Shown here one piece after another: positions 62,183 to 64,000 of a stretch of 64,000 nucleotides of DNA. Under the pieces are notes generated by a model. That model had not been told where the DNA came from. It did no database searches and worked only from the letters and a program-made list of their open reading frames with translations. The stretch comes from DAIOXA01 sp050949165 (GTDB taxonomy: Bacteria; Bacillota; Proteinivoracia; UBA4975), in contig JBMNFF010000001.1 of assembly GCA_050949165.1 (NCBI GenBank), forward strand, positions 1-64,000, in the 5' to 3' direction. The translations under genes and the position numbers were made by a program. Every line of letters starts with the position of its first letter. Within the stretch, counting starts at the first letter, position 1.

Positions 62183-64000
62183 ATGTCCCATCTGAAGATA
62201 TGGCAGCAAGCTCAGAAAAAGGTGGAAGAAACCGTTGCCAGAGTGAAGTCATTCCTTGACAGCTTTTCCCGGGAGCGGGAAGAGTTGCAGCAGCGGATTG
62301 CCAAATATCGTGAGGACGTAAAGAATGCGGACAGCAAGGACAGGCAGTTCATGTTGTCCGACCTTTTATGCTGGAAGAAGAGGCCCGCCTGGGCAGACGC
62401 ATTGAGGATATGAGCACCGGCCTGTTCAGCCCCTATTTCAGCAAAGTCGTTTCCGATGAGGCTATTTACATATCCAAGTACTTTTCGGACCCAGATCATA
62501 ACCTGGTCAAATTTACATCGCCCGTCGCCGTCCTCAGATACAAAGACGTGGAACAAGTTGGCTATGTCAACGGCATAGCCCACAAAATCAAGGAGAAGCA
62601 GATTGTAGACATCGAGGAGGGTACCCTGAGGCGTTTGGAGCACGCCGAGGCCGACACCGTTTTTGTTTACGATTGCAACAGGGTAACCTTTCTCCACAAG
62701 CGGCCTGGGGAGCTGCCGGTGAGCAAGGCCAGTTTGGCCGCCCCGCAGCCGGAGAGCGCTGAGGCGGCCGAGCCCAAGAAATATGTGCTGGGCGAGATTA
62801 TCGCGAAAATGCGGGAAGAGCAGGACCGCATCATGCGGGCGCCCTACCAGGGGGTGACCCTGGTCAAGGGGGCAGCAGGTTCCGGCAAGACCAACATTGC
62901 CTTCCACCGCATTGTTTACCTGCTCAGCGAGCATCCCAAGGAGTTCCGGCAACAGGCCATCGCAGTATTTTGTTACAACGTGGCTTTGAAGAAGTATTTG
63001 AGCAACATGCTCATCGAGCTGAATATCCCGCGGGTTCAGGTCTTCAGCATCGACGAGTGGCTTTACTCCATCCTCCGGAAGGTCACCAACATTAGCTGGC
63101 TAAATTACGATGAAGATACCTGGACCAAGATTGTCAAGACGCGCAAAGAAGTCCTGCCGATCTTGGACGTTTTTTACGCTGAGTACAAACCCCAGCTCCT
63201 CAAGACGATAACCGTGGAAGAGGTTGGCGAGGACAGCCTTCTGCGCATCGACGGGCTATGGATTCTCAATTTGCTCTATACCTACCGGCCCTTCTTAGAG
63301 CATATCAGCTGGCATGATTCCGGCGGCCCGGTCCGCTATGAGCCGGGGGAAAGGGTGGACCATTCAGATCAGTTTCTCCTTGCCTGGCTAATTCAGAAGC
63401 TGGCTCAAGACAGGAATCTCAATGTCTTTGGCTATTACGACCACGTGGTGGTGGATGAGGTCCAGGACCTGATGCCCGTCCAGCTTGCCCTGCTGGACAC
63501 CCTACACAACAATTCCATGACCCTGGTGGGGGATGTGAGTCAAAGGATTTTCGCCCTGGGCGTGGACAGCTGGGACCAGCTCCCCGTTACCATCAATAGC
63601 ACCTATGAACTTACTATGTGCCATCGGTCCACCCTGCAGACCCATCCTCTTTGCCAACGAACTGCTGGCAGACAAAGGGGACAATATATATTCAACAAAG
63701 GTGGGGAAACAAGGGGAAAAGCCGTGTCTCTTCAGGGCTGCAAACCGTACCGATGCCCTGGACAAGGTTGTTCAGTATGTAAAGGAAATCAAGGGGCGGG
63801 AACCCCTGGCCTCGGTGGCGGTCCTCAACTTCCGTAACAGGGATTTGAATTGGATTAATGACAACCTCTGGAAAGCGGGCATTGACAGCTACATTGCCAC
63901 CAAAGGCGACTGGGAGTTTTCGCCCCGGGTGGCGGTTACCACGTATCACCAGGTCAAGGGTTTGGAATTTGACTACATCTTCATCCTGGGGCTTAACGAT
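62183..64000 (+). pseudogene. HelD-like SF1 helicase, two frameshifts, runs off the window
   Basis: ATG 62183 (AGGGAGGT ahead) starts a coiled-coil N-terminus (QQAQKKVEETVARVKSFLD). At about 62378 (CTTTTATG) one base seems missing; the frame resumes as MLEEEARLGRRIEDMSTG. The HelD-type insert precedes Walker A VKGAAGSGKTNIAFHR. Walker B is VVVDEVQDLMPVQ, and motif III is LVGDVSQRIF. At about 63635 (CCCTGCAGACCC) an extra base shifts the frame again; it continues RPILFANELLADKGDN to the window end (TYHQVKGLEFDYIFILGLND). HelD recycles RNA polymerase in Bacillus. Function here is in doubt unless both indels are assembly errors. Confidence 0.75.

Noticed and set aside
1..64000. tRNA or rRNA genes.
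   Set aside because: No cloverleaf-like block, CCA end or rRNA landmark was recognised on either strand by eye; a scan was not run.

Overview
The window looks like a GC-rich, low-redundancy stretch of a monoderm member of the Bacillota (Clostridia/Limnochordia-like). The reasons are an LtaS-type lipoteichoic-acid synthase, a MurNAc-6-phosphate recycling operon of the Bacillus type, a lysine riboswitch ahead of lysA, many TTG/GTG starts behind strong AGGAGG sites, and many short-leader lipoproteins. The genus cannot be told from sequence alone. No rRNA, tRNA or CRISPR array was seen. Short AT-rich patches (53.1-54.5 kb) and three complete insertion sequences mark acquired DNA.

Layout. 0-5.9 kb: end of an unknown gene, a membrane-anchored exported protein, an IS3-family element sitting inside a long palindrome, a phasin-like/UbiB-kinase pair, and a HAD phosphatase/DUF1624 membrane protein pair. 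6-7.6 kb: a polar amino-acid ABC transporter whose binding-protein gene is reduced to its last third. 7.7-11.9 kb: murR-murQ-murP-mupG, for uptake and breakdown of N-acetylmuramic acid. 12-13.7 kb: lysA with its lysine riboswitch. 13.8-26.2 kb: cell-envelope genes. These are a Tudor-like, cysteine-rich lipoprotein coupled to a thioredoxin-CcdA/DsbD fusion, an LtaS-like synthase (frameshifted), a glucosaminidase plus a polymer/Big2 protein, and a MoxR-DUF58-DUF4129 operon. 26.3-38.5 kb: an RlpA-like protein, a chimeric binding-protein/permease ORF, a MORN-repeat protein joined (across a frameshift) to an anthrax-lethal-factor-like zinc protease, a serine-palmitoyltransferase-like enzyme with a reductase, several lipoproteins and a Big2/beta-propeller lipoprotein. 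38.6-46 kb: a PucR regulator divergent from an M20 amidohydrolase-DUF917-AroM cluster, a Phd-Uma2 fusion and a second M20 enzyme. 46-64 kb: an accessory, mobile-element-rich part with a helicase-nuclease-LexA-peptidase fusion, a ZIP transporter, two near-identical EEP-family nucleases, IS256 and IS21 elements, rhomboid and CPBP proteases, a GmrSD/DUF262 restriction-like protein, and two damaged UvrD/HelD-like helicases.

The most unusual item is the 813-residue protein at 46.1-48.6 kb. It joins an SF1 (UvrD-like) helicase, a PD-(D/E)XK nuclease-like domain and a C-terminal LexA/UmuD-type S24 domain that keeps the Ser-Lys dyad and an Ala-Gly cleavage site with LexA-like spacing. This suggests a DNA-damage-triggered, self-cleaving nuclease/helicase, possibly a defence protein. 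Also notable are the MORN-metalloprotease, the Tudor-repeat lipoprotein with a dedicated redox partner, and several genes remodelled by deletions.

Seven single-base indels break otherwise coherent genes (near 18410, 29420, 36466, 42350, 57895, 62378 and 63635). The reader should treat these as either true decay or consensus errors in the assembly.
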